A program made the translations under genes and the position numbers. A DNA stretch of 19,018 bases from DATLYB01 sp964502525 (GTDB lineage Bacteria > Bacteroidota > Bacteroidia > Chitinophagales > CAIOSU01). The notes under the pieces were generated by a model. The model did no database searches, was not told the origin of the DNA, and worked only from the letters and a program-made list of their open reading frames with translations. The stretch lies in NCBI GenBank assembly GCA_964502525.1, contig CAZCXH010000092.1, positions 1 through 19,018 of the forward strand, given 5' to 3'. Position 1 is the stretch's first letter; every line of letters begins with the position of its first letter. Of this stretch, positions 6,805 to 17,800 are shown piece after piece.

Positions 6805-7902
6805 ATGAAAATCGGCAATAAAAACTACCGCTCCATCTGGGTAAATCCCGCCAACCCTCTGGAAATCCAAACCATTGACCAACGCATGCTTCCGCATGAG
6901 CTCGTCATCCGTGATTTGAAGCATCCCGATGATTTTGTACATGCCATTAAGGATATGTCCGTGCGAGGCGCCCCGCTCATCGGCATCACGGCTGCTTATG
7001 GCTTGTACTCTGCTTTGCTTCACTCCACAGCGCATGATGCTGACGATCATCTGCAAAAGATTTTTGACAGGCTGCTCGCCACCCGACCCACGGCAAGCAA
7101 CCTCAGGTGGGCTTTGACCAAACAAATGCACGCCATTAAAGCCGGAAAAAATCTGGGAGAAAAAATCAGGATAGCTCTGGAAAATGCCAACCACCTTGCA
7201 GAGGAAGACGTGAAAACATGCAGGCAAATCGGCAACCACGGACTGGCTTTGATTGACGCCATCAGCAAAAAGAAAAATGGCGCGCCCGTGAACATCCTTA
7301 CGCATTGCAATGCAGGCTGGCTTGCCACCATTGATTATGGAACCGCCACCGCACCTATTTACATGGCGCATGACAAAGGCATCCCCCTTCACGTATGGGT
7401 GGACGAAACGCGCCCCCGCAACCAGGGGGCAAACCTCACCGCTTATGAACTCGGCAAGCATGGTGTGCCTCACACCGTCATCGTTGACAATGCCGGAGGC
7501 CACCTGATGCAGCGAGCCATGGTGGATATATGTATTGTCGGCACCGACCGTACGCTCGCCAATGGTGACGTATGCAATAAAATCGGCACATACCTTAAAG
7601 CCCTTGCCGCGTTTGACAACAAGGTTCCCTTTTATGTCGCCTTGCCTTCTTCCTCCATTGATTGGGAAACGAAAGATGCCTCCGAAATTCCAATTGAGGA
7701 GCGCAGCGAACATGAGGTGAGCCACATACAGGGTTTTGACGGAAATAAAATCATGTCGGTGCTGGTGATGCCTTCTCACAGCAAAGCTTCCAACTACGGG
7801 TTCGATGTCACCCCGGCAAGGCTCATCACCGGGCTAATCACCGAGCGCGGCATCTGTAGCCCTGACAGAAAGGATCTTTCGCTGATGTTTTACGATGGAT
7901 AA
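6805..7902 (+). CDS. mtnA: S-methyl-5-thioribose-1-phosphate isomerase
   Basis: The 365-residue product carries the MtnA/eIF2B-alpha-like fold. In methionine salvage this cytoplasmic enzyme isomerises methylthioribose-1-phosphate to methylthioribulose-1-phosphate. Key stretches are 'MSVRGAPLIGITAAYGL' (51-67), 'ILTHCNAGWLAT' (164-175) with the expected catalytic Cys168, 'DETRPRNQGANLTAYEL' (200-216), and 'VGTDRTLANGDVCNKIGTY' (245-263) with the expected catalytic Asp248. 'PFYVALPSSSID' (275-286) and 'VTPARLITGLITERG' (335-349) complete the signature. Length and start (ATG 6805, just before 'RSIWVN') fit the family. It lies 144 bp after the methyltransferase gene and may have its own promoter; TATTTTAG at about 6790-6797 is one base off the -7 consensus. 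No other methionine-salvage gene is in the window. The related ribose-1,5-bisphosphate and deoxyribose isomerases are less likely given the match around both catalytic residues. Confidence 0.93.
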   Translation: MKIGNKNYRSIWVNPANPLEIQTIDQRMLPHELVIRDLKHPDDFVHAIKDMSVRGAPLIGITAAYGLYSALLHSTAHDADDHLQKIFDRLLATRPTASNLRWALTKQMHAIKAGKNLGEKIRIALENANHLAEEDVKTCRQIGNHGLALIDAISKKKNGAPVNILTHCNAGWLATIDYGTATAPIYMAHDKGIPLHVWVDETRPRNQGANLTAYELGKHGVPHTVIVDNAGGHLMQRAMVDICIVGTDRTLANGDVCNKIGTYLKALAAFDNKVPFYVALPSSSIDWETKDASEIPIEERSEHEVSHIQGFDGNKIMSVLVMPSHSKASNYGFDVTPARLITGLITERGICSPDRKDLSLMFYDG

Positions 7903-8067
7903 CTATGTGGATTTGAAGGAGAATTGCATTTTTGTTTTGCGAGGAATCAGAATTTCTGAGATGGTAAAGCATAGGCTCAAAGAGGATTATACCCTACATT
8001 TTCATAGCAGGTAATCAGTAATCAGCAAACGGTTATCGGGACAGAATGTAACCCACAAACCGAACAG

Positions 8068-8113
8068 AAATTTATCCCGCTTTCAGTATAAAATTTATCC
8101 CACTTTGAGAATA
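8068..8113 (+). repeat. two tandem 23-bp motif units between convergent genes
   Basis: Units 8068-8090 and 8091-8113 are adjacent and differ at three positions. Both begin AAATTTATCCC and end in ATA. A diverged third copy occurs in reverse orientation at 18702-18724, just upstream of the HMA gene, which makes a chance tandem less likely. Position between the mtnA and bacterioferritin stop codons would suit a 3' signal, but the units are direct repeats and not a hairpin. The function is unknown; a protein-binding site is one possibility. Confidence 0.55.
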
Positions 8114-8121
8114 AAAGCACA

Positions 8122-8625
8122 TCACTTCTCTCCACCGGCCGGTTTTGCTCCGATATTCTTGCTTCGCTCGATAGACTGAAGCGCCAGGTAATTTGAACCG
8201 AATTTGGCTATGTTTTCCAATTCGATATCATACTGGTCGTAATGAGTTTCTTCATCAGCTACCAGGCTCTCAAAAAGCTGCTTGGAAATGGCATCTGCAT
8301 TGGCTGAGCATTCGACTGCCCATTGATTGTAGTCTTTCGCGCTGTCTTCCTCCATCTGTCTTGCGAGTTCGAGCATCTCCTTCACGTTTTTCACCGGTTT
8401 CACCTGTTGTGCGGCATTCATCTTCACATCACCTTTTAAAAAGAGGATGCGTTCCGCAATCTTCTCGATGTGCATCATTTCCGTGATGGCGGTTTTTTTG
8501 AACAAATTGGCAAGAAGGTCAAATCCCTGGTCATCGCAATGAAAATGAAAATACATGTATTGGTGGATGGCGCTGAGTTCATCGGCAACTGCTTTGTTCA
8601 GCAGTTCAATGCTTTTTTTGTGCAT
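8122..8625 (-). CDS. bfr: bacterioferritin / ferritin-like iron-storage protein
   Basis: A 167-residue four-helix-bundle protein that would oxidise Fe(II) and store iron as a cytoplasmic shell. From ATG 8625 ('MHKKSIELLNKAVADELSAI') all six expected di-iron ligands are present: Glu16 in 'ADELSAIHQY', Glu49 and His52 in 'TEMMHIEKI', Glu92 in 'MEEDSAKDY', and Glu125 with His128 in 'DEETHYDQY'. Met50 occupies the place of the haem-ligating Met of bacterioferritins, so haem binding is possible. An upstream in-frame TTG at 8655 would add ten residues that are not family-like, so I use the ATG. A -7-like TATTTTTG lies 28 bases upstream. It is transcribed away from the giant adhesin gene and converges on mtnA. 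Bfr is preferred over ferritin because of the 'EMMH' motif and 'ERILFLKG', but a haem-free variant cannot be excluded. Confidence 0.88.
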   Translation of the reverse strand: MHKKSIELLNKAVADELSAIHQYMYFHFHCDDQGFDLLANLFKKTAITEMMHIEKIAERILFLKGDVKMNAAQQVKPVKNVKEMLELARQMEEDSAKDYNQWAVECSANADAISKQLFESLVADEETHYDQYDIELENIAKFGSNYLALQSIERSKNIGAKPAGGEK

Positions 8626-8652
8626 GGTTTTTTGATTTTTTAAAACGTGACG

Positions 8653-8660
8653 CAAAAATA
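8653..8660 (-). promoter_or_regulatory. candidate -7 promoter element of bfr
   Basis: On the - strand the bases read TATTTTTG, an exact match to the Bacteroidota -7 pattern TAnnTTTG, 27 bases before the bfr ATG. The nearest upstream TTTG (8675-8672) is only 11 bases away, shorter than the usual spacing, so the -33 element is not confirmed. Confidence 0.3.
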
Positions 8661-8800
8661 AGGGTATCCTTCAAAATGCCTTGGGAGTTTCTATTTGCCC
8701 TCCAACGGCACACCGACCGGGTTGCATTTATTCTGATATTCCTGTCAGGAGCATCACTCTCCGCAACCTTGCCCGCACATTTTCGTATAGCCTAAGTATT

Positions 8801-8851
8801 CTTTCGTACTGCGAAGGATAATTAGGGATTAAAACAGCAATTAAACCCTAA
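8801..8851 (+). promoter_or_regulatory. leader palindromes before the giant adhesin gene
   Basis: Two small inverted repeats lie just upstream of the adhesin start at 8864. One is 8801-8806 (CTTTCG) with 8812-8817 (CGAAGG). The other is 8822-8827 (TTAGGG) with 8846-8851 (CCCTAA). A direct repeat TTTCGTA is also present at 8781-8787 and 8802-8808. They could be operator sites or 5' leader hairpins. No consensus -7 element was found here. Confidence 0.3.
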
Positions 8852-8863
8852 TCGGAAAACGAA

Positions 8864-11800
8864 ATGAAACCCTACTTACAACCTATCCTTAGGACTCTGG
8901 CTGCCATTGCTGCGCTTGGAGTTTTCACTTCCGTAACAGCATTCGCGCAAACCACGTTATATTCCGAAAATTTTACCTATTCCAACGGCACCACTTCAGG
9001 CTCGGGCAATCCTGCGAAGTGGACTACTGATGTTTCCGGTACAAGTCCCAATCCCTTCAGTGTGCAAAGCAACATTTTCACCTGCACGGATATTGACGGT
9101 GAGGCGGAATGGTATTCGCAGGTGATTTACATCCAGGGATGGTCAAGCGTGAGCGCGTCAGTTTATCTCCCTGCCGTTGTCAACATGGGTTCCACGGATT
9201 ACATGAAAGTTTATTACAAGCTGGATGGAGGCGCTGAAACTTTTTTTCCGACCAATGGAAATTTAGCAAATAATTATACCAACCTGACAGCATCGGTCAG
9301 CGGACTGACGGGTTCAACGCTGCAAATTGTAATCAAGGTTACCAACCAGGATGCCGATGAAACCCACTACTTTGACAACGTCACCGTTACCGGAACAGGC
9401 AGCGGCAGCCTCTATTCGGAAGATTTCAGCAGTTACTCCAGCGGTACCACCACATCTTCCAAATGGACCATTTCTTCTTCCGGTGCATCGCCCACCGTGT
9501 TCAGTGTGCAAAGCGGGCGGTTCCAGCAGACCGATGCGGATGGCGAGGTAAACTGGACTTCATCAGTGATTGACATTTCAGGCTGCACGAGTGCGAGCGC
9601 ATCCGTTTATTTGCAGGAATCCGGAACATTGGAGAGCACCGATTATATCAGGGTTTATTACAAATTGAATGGCGGCTCCGAAACTTACTTCACCACAAAT
9701 GGGAACAACTCTGACGATTTCGGTTCCAGAACTGCTTCCGTCAGCGGGCTGTCAGGCTCCACCCTGCAAATTGTCATCCGGACAACCAACAGTTATACAG
9801 ACGAATATCATTATTGGGATGATATAACCGTAACCGGCACGGGCTGCACCGTCAGCGCCCTGTCGCTTTCCACAACCGGTACCAATATTGATTGCTCGAA
9901 TCCCTCCGGTGCGGTGAACCTTACTGTAACAGGGGGGCAGGCGCCCTTCACCTTCAGTTGGTCGAACAGCGCAACCACCGAAGATCTCTCCTCCCTCTCA
10001 GCCGGAACCTATGCGGTAACAGTAACCGGCAACACCGGAGCTACTGCAACCACTTCGCGTGTCATCACCAATGCAGGAACAATGTCGGCAAACGCTGTCG
10101 TTACTTCAAATTATAATGGCGCTCATGTAAGCTGCCCCGGCTCCGCCAACGGTGCCATTGATTTGAGCGTATCAGGTGGAACTTCCCCATACACCTATAG
10201 CTGGACAGACGGGACAACAACACAAGACCTTTCAAACAAGGCTGCGAACGCTTACAACGTAACGGTTACTGATGCTCAGGGATGCACCGCAACCACGGGC
10301 GCCACAATTAACAACCCCACTGCATTAAATCCCTCTACATCTGTTACGAATGCAACCTGCCCCACTTCAAGCAATGGCGCGCTCAATCTCACCGTAACAG
10401 GCGGCACCGGAAGTAAAACTTACCAATGGAGTTCAGGGCAAACAACTGAAGATGTCTCCAGCCTGATTGTGGATGATTACAGCGTAACCGTCACCGATGC
10501 CAACGGATGCACGGCTTCAACTACGGGTGTTGTGGGTTCCGCGAGCACGTTGAGTTCTTCCATGTCCATCACGCATGTCAGCACACCGGGAGGAACGAAT
10601 GGCGCAATTACGCAAACTGTAACAGGCGGCAGCAGCCCATATACTTATCTGTGGTCAAACGGTGCGACAACGAAGGACATATCCAGCCTTGCAGCCGATG
10701 TGTATGTAGTAACAATCACGGATAATGCCAGTTGCCAGTTGGTGACCAGCGGTGCCGTTACCGAAAAGGCCACGCTTTTCTGTGAAAACTTCAGCTATGC
10801 GGATGGAACAACTACCTCGGCAAACTGGACTCAAAGTTGCGGTTCATGCAGCGTTGGCGCAGACGGAGATTGGGAAGTGATTTCAAACGAATGGCGCGCT
10901 GCTGACCTTGATGCAAAAGGAACATGGACTTCAAAAACCATTGATATATCAGGATATGCGAATGTTACTGCAACAGTGGATGTCTCAGAAACAGGAACAC
11001 AGGGCGGTGATGATTACATCCGGGTGTATTACAAGCTGAATGGTGGCTCCAACACTTACTTCAGCACGAACGGCAATAATACTGATGACATTCCCAGCAG
11101 TTCGAGAACAGCAACACAATCAGGATTGAAAGGACTAACGCTTCAAATTGTGATTGAGGTTGATGTTGACAATGGAGCCGCCAACTACTACAAGTTCGAT
11201 AACGTTTGCGTAACCGGTGAAGCGGTTTTGGGAGTTGCCTTCTCTCAAGCCAATGTTACGTGCAACGGTAGCTCCAACGGCAGCATTGACATGACGGTGC
11301 ACAGCTATGGCGGCATGCCGCCTTATACTTACAGTTGGTCAAATGGCGCTGCTACACAGGATTTATCCGGTCTTGCCGCGGGAACATACACGGTGACGGT
11401 TACGGATAATTCCGGCACGGGAACCTACAGCCAGGAGGTAAGCTCAAGCAGTAACGATGCCGACCAGGATAATTTCACCGGGCTGATGAACACAGGCGGT
11501 TCAAATCTGAACCTCGTTTCATCACGAACATCAGGCATTCGGTTCACATCGGTTTCTGTTCCCAAGGACGCCACTATTAACAGCGCCTATCTCACGTTTA
11601 TGGCGGAGGCAAACAATTCCGGAAGCGCCAGTTTTACGATTAAGGGCGAAGCGACAGATGACGCGTCTTCGTTTTCAATTATCAACTGGAATATCACAGG
11701 AAGAGGAACCACGTCAGCTTCGGTAACATGGTCGGGAGTTCCCGACTGGACCGCAGGCTCGTCCTACCAAAGCCCGAACATCGCTTCCATCATCAGTGAA

Positions 11801-14800
11801 CTCACCAGCCGTTCGGGATGGGCAAGCGGCAACGATATTGCGATAATAGTTACCGCCAGCGGCACGCGCAAAGTCGCAACACAGAATCACGCTTCATACA
11901 ATGCGCCAACTTTGGTAATCAATTATTCAGAACCTTATTCCAAGACCGGCTCAGTCACCATTACGGAACCCACAGCAATGTCGGCTAATATCACACCGAC
12001 AAACACCTCTTGTCCCGGTTCCTCAAATGGCGCTGCAAATCTTACGGTAACCGGTGGCTCCACTCCCCGCACTTATTTATGGAGCAACGGCATCACGCTG
12101 GAAGATTTGAGCGGCTTGAAAACGGGTACGTATTCGGTCACCGTTACAGGAGCGATGGGTTGCACGGCAACAGCAAGCACAACAATCAGTTCAACGTCAA
12201 ACATCAGCACGTCTTTCAGCATCACCGATGCAACCAGCCTGGGCGGTACGGATGGCGCAATCAACCAGACGGTGTCTGGCGGAGTCGGTCCCTATTCATA
12301 CAGTTGGTCGAATGGCGCAACCTCTGAAGATATTTCAAACGTGGCGGCAGGAGTTTACACGGTTACCATCACCGATGCGAGCGGTTGCACCTTCACAAAG
12401 ACCGGCACCATCCATCAATTGGCAACCATCAGTTGCCAGGATTTCAGCGCTTACTCAAACGGAACCACATCTGGCTCGTGGACGCAATCCTGCTCGGGCT
12501 GCACACAAATCAACTGGGATGTGCAAAGCGCCCAGTGGGCTGCGTATGACATTGACGCACAGGGCGTGTGGACTTCAAGCGTCATCAATATTTCCGGTTA
12601 CGGAAACGTGCGCCTCAGCGTTGACCTTTCGGAACCGGATGTTTTGGAAAGCAATGATTACATCCGGGTTTATTACAAGCTGGATGGAGGAGCGGAAACG
12701 CAGTTCGCCACCAACGGCAACATGACCGATGACTTCGGCACTGCCACAGCCCTGCAAACCGGTTTGTCAGGCTCCACCGTGCAAATCGTCATCCGGGTTT
12801 GGAACGATGCCGAGCATCATTATTTTGATAATGTGTGCGTAACGGGCTACTCCCCTTTTTATACCAGCTTAACTACCACCAACGTCAGTTGCTTTGGCGC
12901 TGCCAGCGGAGAGGTTGACCTCACGGTCACCAACAACTCGGGCACGCTGCCGTTCTCTTACAATTGGTCGAATGGCGCAACATCGGAAGACCTTACGGGA
13001 GTGGGCGCGGGCGCCTACACTGTTACCGTAACGGATGCGGGCGGTCTCACTGCAACGGGTTCCGCAACGGTTACGCAGCCAGCTTCCGGCATCACGGTGA
13101 ACAATACGATTGTAAACGTAACCTGCCATGGCGGAAGCGATGCTACGATTATCCTTGCCGTGAGCGGGGGAACATCGCCTTACAGCTTCCTGTGGTCAAA
13201 CGGCTCCACGTCAATGAACCCATCGGGACTGACAGCCGGAACTTACACGGTTACCATCACGCAGGGGAACGGCTGCACCACATCAAACAACTATGTGGTA
13301 ACGTCACCTTCCCTTCCGCTTGACATGACATATACCGGAACCGCCAGCTTCTGCTCAGGCGGAAGCACACAGCTTGTAGCATCAGGCGCGCAAAGTTTCT
13401 CGTGGACTCCGTCAACGGGATTGAGCGCAGCCAACATTGCAAACCCTGTGATTAATCCGGGTTCCACCACTACGTATTATGTAACGGCAAGCAGCCCGGG
13501 CGCATCGAATCTCGTTGCCAACGGAAATTTTGAATCGGGCAACATCGGTTTCACCACGCAATATGCCTACACCACCAACAACCTTGTCCCTGAAGGGCGC
13601 TATGGTATTGGCACCAATGCAAATACGTATCATTCCAACTTCTTCAGTTCAGGCGACCATACGTCAGGCTCCGGAAAATTCATGATTATCAACGGAGCCG
13701 TAACAATGAATATGAAGGTGTGGTGCCAGAATCTGAATGTGCAGCAGGGCGCATCTTATGCCTTCTCCACGTGGATTTCATCCGTTCATCCGAGCAATCC
13801 CGCGCAGTTGGAATTTTCCATCAACGGCTCGCTCCTTGGAACAGCCATCACCGCGCCCAGCGTGCGTTACCAGTGGAATCAATTCACCGCCAACTGGACT
13901 TCAAACACTACTTCCGCAGATTTCTGCATCGTGAATAGGAACACGGTTGCGGGCGGTAATGACTTCGCGCTGGATGACATCGTGATTACACCGACTTGTT
14001 CTGACGTTGACACCATCACAGTAACGGTGAATACTGTTCCAACCGCTGTTGGTGATGCCGATGGCGGAGCGAATCAAAGTATTTGCTATGGCGGCACCGC
14101 TCAATTGGAAGCAAGCGGTGGAGGAACTTACTCGTGGTCGAATGGCGCAACTACCGCTGCGAACAATGTTTCGCCAACTTCAAATACAACCTACACCGTT
14201 ACTGTCACCAGCGCGCAGGGATGTTCCGCTACCGACAATGTGAACGTTACGGTGCATCCGCAACTGACGCTCACGGTTGATTCCGTGAAGAACACCGTTT
14301 GTGTTGGCGGCAACTCCGGATACATCTCTATAAGCGTAAGCGGTGGTGGCGGTGGATATAATTACTCCTGGTCAAACGGAGCAACATCCCAGGACGTTAC
14401 GGGGCTATCAGTCGGAACTTATACAGTAACGGTAACCGATGCCAACAACTGCACGGTTTCAACCTCGCGAACCATAACCGATGTTTCCATTGACGTGACG
14501 CTGAACAAAACAGATATTTCATGCAACAATGCCGGTGACGGCTCAATAAGCGTTTCCGCAAGCGGAGGCGCACCGCCTTACAGCTACTTGTGGTCAACAG
14601 GGGCTGGCGCCCAGAGCATTGCCGGATTATCAGCAGGAAATTTCTCGGTGACTGTTACCGGCAGCAACAGTTGCACCGCATCAGGTTCGGCTGCCATTAT
14701 TAATCCTGCAGCGCTGACGCCTTCTGCAGCAGTAACGGATATCACCTGCAGCGGTCTGACAAATGGCGCAATTGACGCAAGTGTTTCCGGAGGTTGGACG

Positions 14801-17800
14801 CCCTATTCCTACAACTGGGGCGGTGGTATTACCACGCAAGACAGAAATGCGCTGGCACCGGGCTTATATACGGTGACCGTCACTGACGCACGCTCCTGCA
14901 CTGCAACGCTGCCCAAATTAGTGATGAATGCGGGCAAGGCTTTCAGCGTACTCGCGCTGACGGGAGCCGCCAGTTCAACTTTCCCGACAGGAACTATCAG
15001 CGGAGGGTTTTATCAAACCCTGCCTGCCAGCGGCTCTGAGAATTTCACCTTCACGTTTGCAAACTCTTACCTGCCCTCAGATTTTACACTCAACTCCAAC
15101 TGGGCAGGAACAGGCACGATGACCTACACTAAGAATGATGCGAACGCAGCGTCACACGCCACCTTCTATAGCAATTCACGCGTTACGGAATATCATGATT
15201 TTAATCCGGGCGATGTGGGCAATCAGTCGGGGAATATTTACCGGATGTACGGAAGAGGGCTTTTCGCATTCAATGGCTCGACCGGAGGAGTGAATCATAG
15301 CTGGACGGCAACTTACAATTTCAGCGGACTCACAAACGGTTACCTGCCGGCAGGAACGCTCATCGGGTTCACCGATATTGACGGAAATCCTGAAACAGCT
15401 TTGCTCTCAGCGGTGCTCGCGTCAGGCTCGGGCGCATGGCTTGGTGCAGGCCCGTTTGATTACACCACCAATTCCACTCACGGACAACCCACATACAATG
15501 CAGGCGCCAACACCTATTATTTTGACGGACCCAGCGTCAATAACGGAGCCATCATGTATTTCACCACAAAAAATCTGACTTCGATCACTTTGAATCTGAC
15601 TGCCGGAAACGGTGGCGGCTCTTATGGAATAAAATTCGCTGCGCCTGCCAGCGCACCGCTCGCCACTTCCAAGTCAATTACGAATGTTTTGTGCAACGGA
15701 GCAAGCACCGGAGCCGTTGACCTGACCGTCATCGGTGGCACATCACCCTACACTTACGCCTGGGCGCTCGGTGCCACCACGCAGGATTTGACCAACAAGC
15801 CGGCTGATGAATATCATGTAACAGTGACCGATGCGAATGGCTGTACAAAATCTGACAGCGCAACCATCACCCAGCCTGCGGCAGCGCTATCGGCATCACT
15901 TGATATTACGGACGTAACCTGTATGGGGTTGGAAGATGGAACGGTAACGATCAATGTATCCGGAGGAACATCGCCCTATACCCGTTTGGGATTTGCGGGA
16001 TATATCCCCGGCCCCGTTGATTCAAACTCAGCTTTGCTTATTGAGTACGTTCCTGGTTTTATTGATTCGTTGTCCCCGCTGGCGTTGACTTTTGTTGTTA
16101 CCGATTCCAATGGTTGCAGCGTTAGCGTTTCAGGTGATGTGAGTTCCGAAGGCCCGGTGCTGTCTTTCAGTACAACGAACGTTAATTGCAGCGGTGATGC
16201 GGTTGGAGCCATTGACCTGACCGTAAGCGGTGAGTCTCCTTTCACTTATGCCTGGTCTAATGCTGCAAGCACGGAGGATATCAGCGGTTTAATTGCCGGC
16301 AGCTATGAAGTTACGGTGACCGATTCATTGGGTTGCCTGGGAGTTGGAGATGCTGAGGTTACCGCAGCCATCAGCTCGAATATCACTTCAACGCTTACGG
16401 TAACCGATGTAACGACAACGGGCGGCATGGATGGCGCCATCACGCAATCCGTATCAGGCGGCACGGGACCTTATCTCTATAACTGGTCCAACAGCGCTTC
16501 GACTATGAATATCAGCGGTTTAACCTCCGGAAGCTACAGCGTTACAATAACGGATGCCAATGGTTGCTCTGTTTCATTTTCTGCCATAGTGGAAGAGCCA
16601 TCGGCTTGTCCCTGCACATGGCTTGGAACACAAAATAATGCCTGGGGCAATGCAGGCAACTGGGACTGCGGGTTTGTGCCAACCGATACCTGCGATGTGG
16701 TGATTCCCAGCGGAACTCCCTTCACCTGTGGCATCCAGGCAAATGCCGCATGCAGAAACCTCACCATTCAGCCGGGTGCCACTCTGATTATCGTGGCAGC
16801 CAATCAGATAGATATTACAGGCAATTTCAGCAATGATGGCGTCTTCACGCGAAATAACAGCGTGGTAAGATTTACGGGAAACACAGAGCAGCACATTAAC
16901 GGCATGAGTCAAACCGATTTCTGGAATATACACATCAGCAACTCTTCGTCCACCGGTGTGAGGATGCATAAGAATATAGGCGTTTACGGTGACCTGCGCC
17001 TGCTTGACGGATATTTATACACCGGACCCGATACGGTGAAGGTGGAAACCATCAGCCAGAGCGCTTTGCTGATGTTTGGTCCGCAAAGTTTCGTGGTGGG
17101 CAAAATCCGGAGAAAAATCAATAATGCCGGTGATCACGGATACGAGTTTCCCGTGGGAGATGCAGGCTCCGCTTCGAGGTTCTTCAGGGCATATATCAAA
17201 ACTCATAATCTTCAGGGCACCGGCTATCTCACCGTATGGTTTGACACATTGCGCAATCATTCCGACAATAGTCTTGAAACCGCATTGGTCAATCCGCCAA
17301 CCGATATTAATAATTATTACAACTATAATGTGCCTGTTGTAACAGTTGCAGCCGGAGATACGACAACCACTACCAATTATAACCTTCTCGGAGGAATAAC
17401 AGGCGGAATAACCGGCTGGCTGAACCAGAATTTCACCATTGAAAAGGCTGCAGAGGAAGATGGAATTGCTTATACCTACATAGCTCCTGAAGGAGAATGG
17501 AAATTTGAACCCGACCAGCAGCCCACCGGAGGCTTTTACGATATGATATTATACGTTGAAAACATGAGCGGACTTTCTGATAATAATTTCGGTGTGCTGA
17601 AGCGCCCCACGGGTTCCGATGGCAGATACTGGTCGGGCGGGGGCGGGATAATGAACCCGTTTAATGGACCGGGCAGAATGTTGAGTGACGGCTATGCCAT
17701 GCGCATGATGCTCACCACCTTTTCAGGCGGTGGAGCCGGTGGCAGTGGCGGTGGTGGCGGCTTGCCCATCGAGCTGATTGATTTCAAAGCGGAACTGGTC

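Noticed and set aside
6754..7779. 341-residue open frame on the - strand opposite mtnA
   Set aside because: It is the antisense shadow of a clear mtnA gene; its residues are not family-like and no initiation signals are seen.
6805..8625. Methionine-salvage or iron operon around mtnA and bfr
   Set aside because: The genes are convergent and no other salvage or iron-uptake gene is present in the window.
8626..8655. N-terminal extension of bacterioferritin from TTG 8655
   Set aside because: The ten extra residues do not match the family, and the region overlaps a good -7 promoter element.
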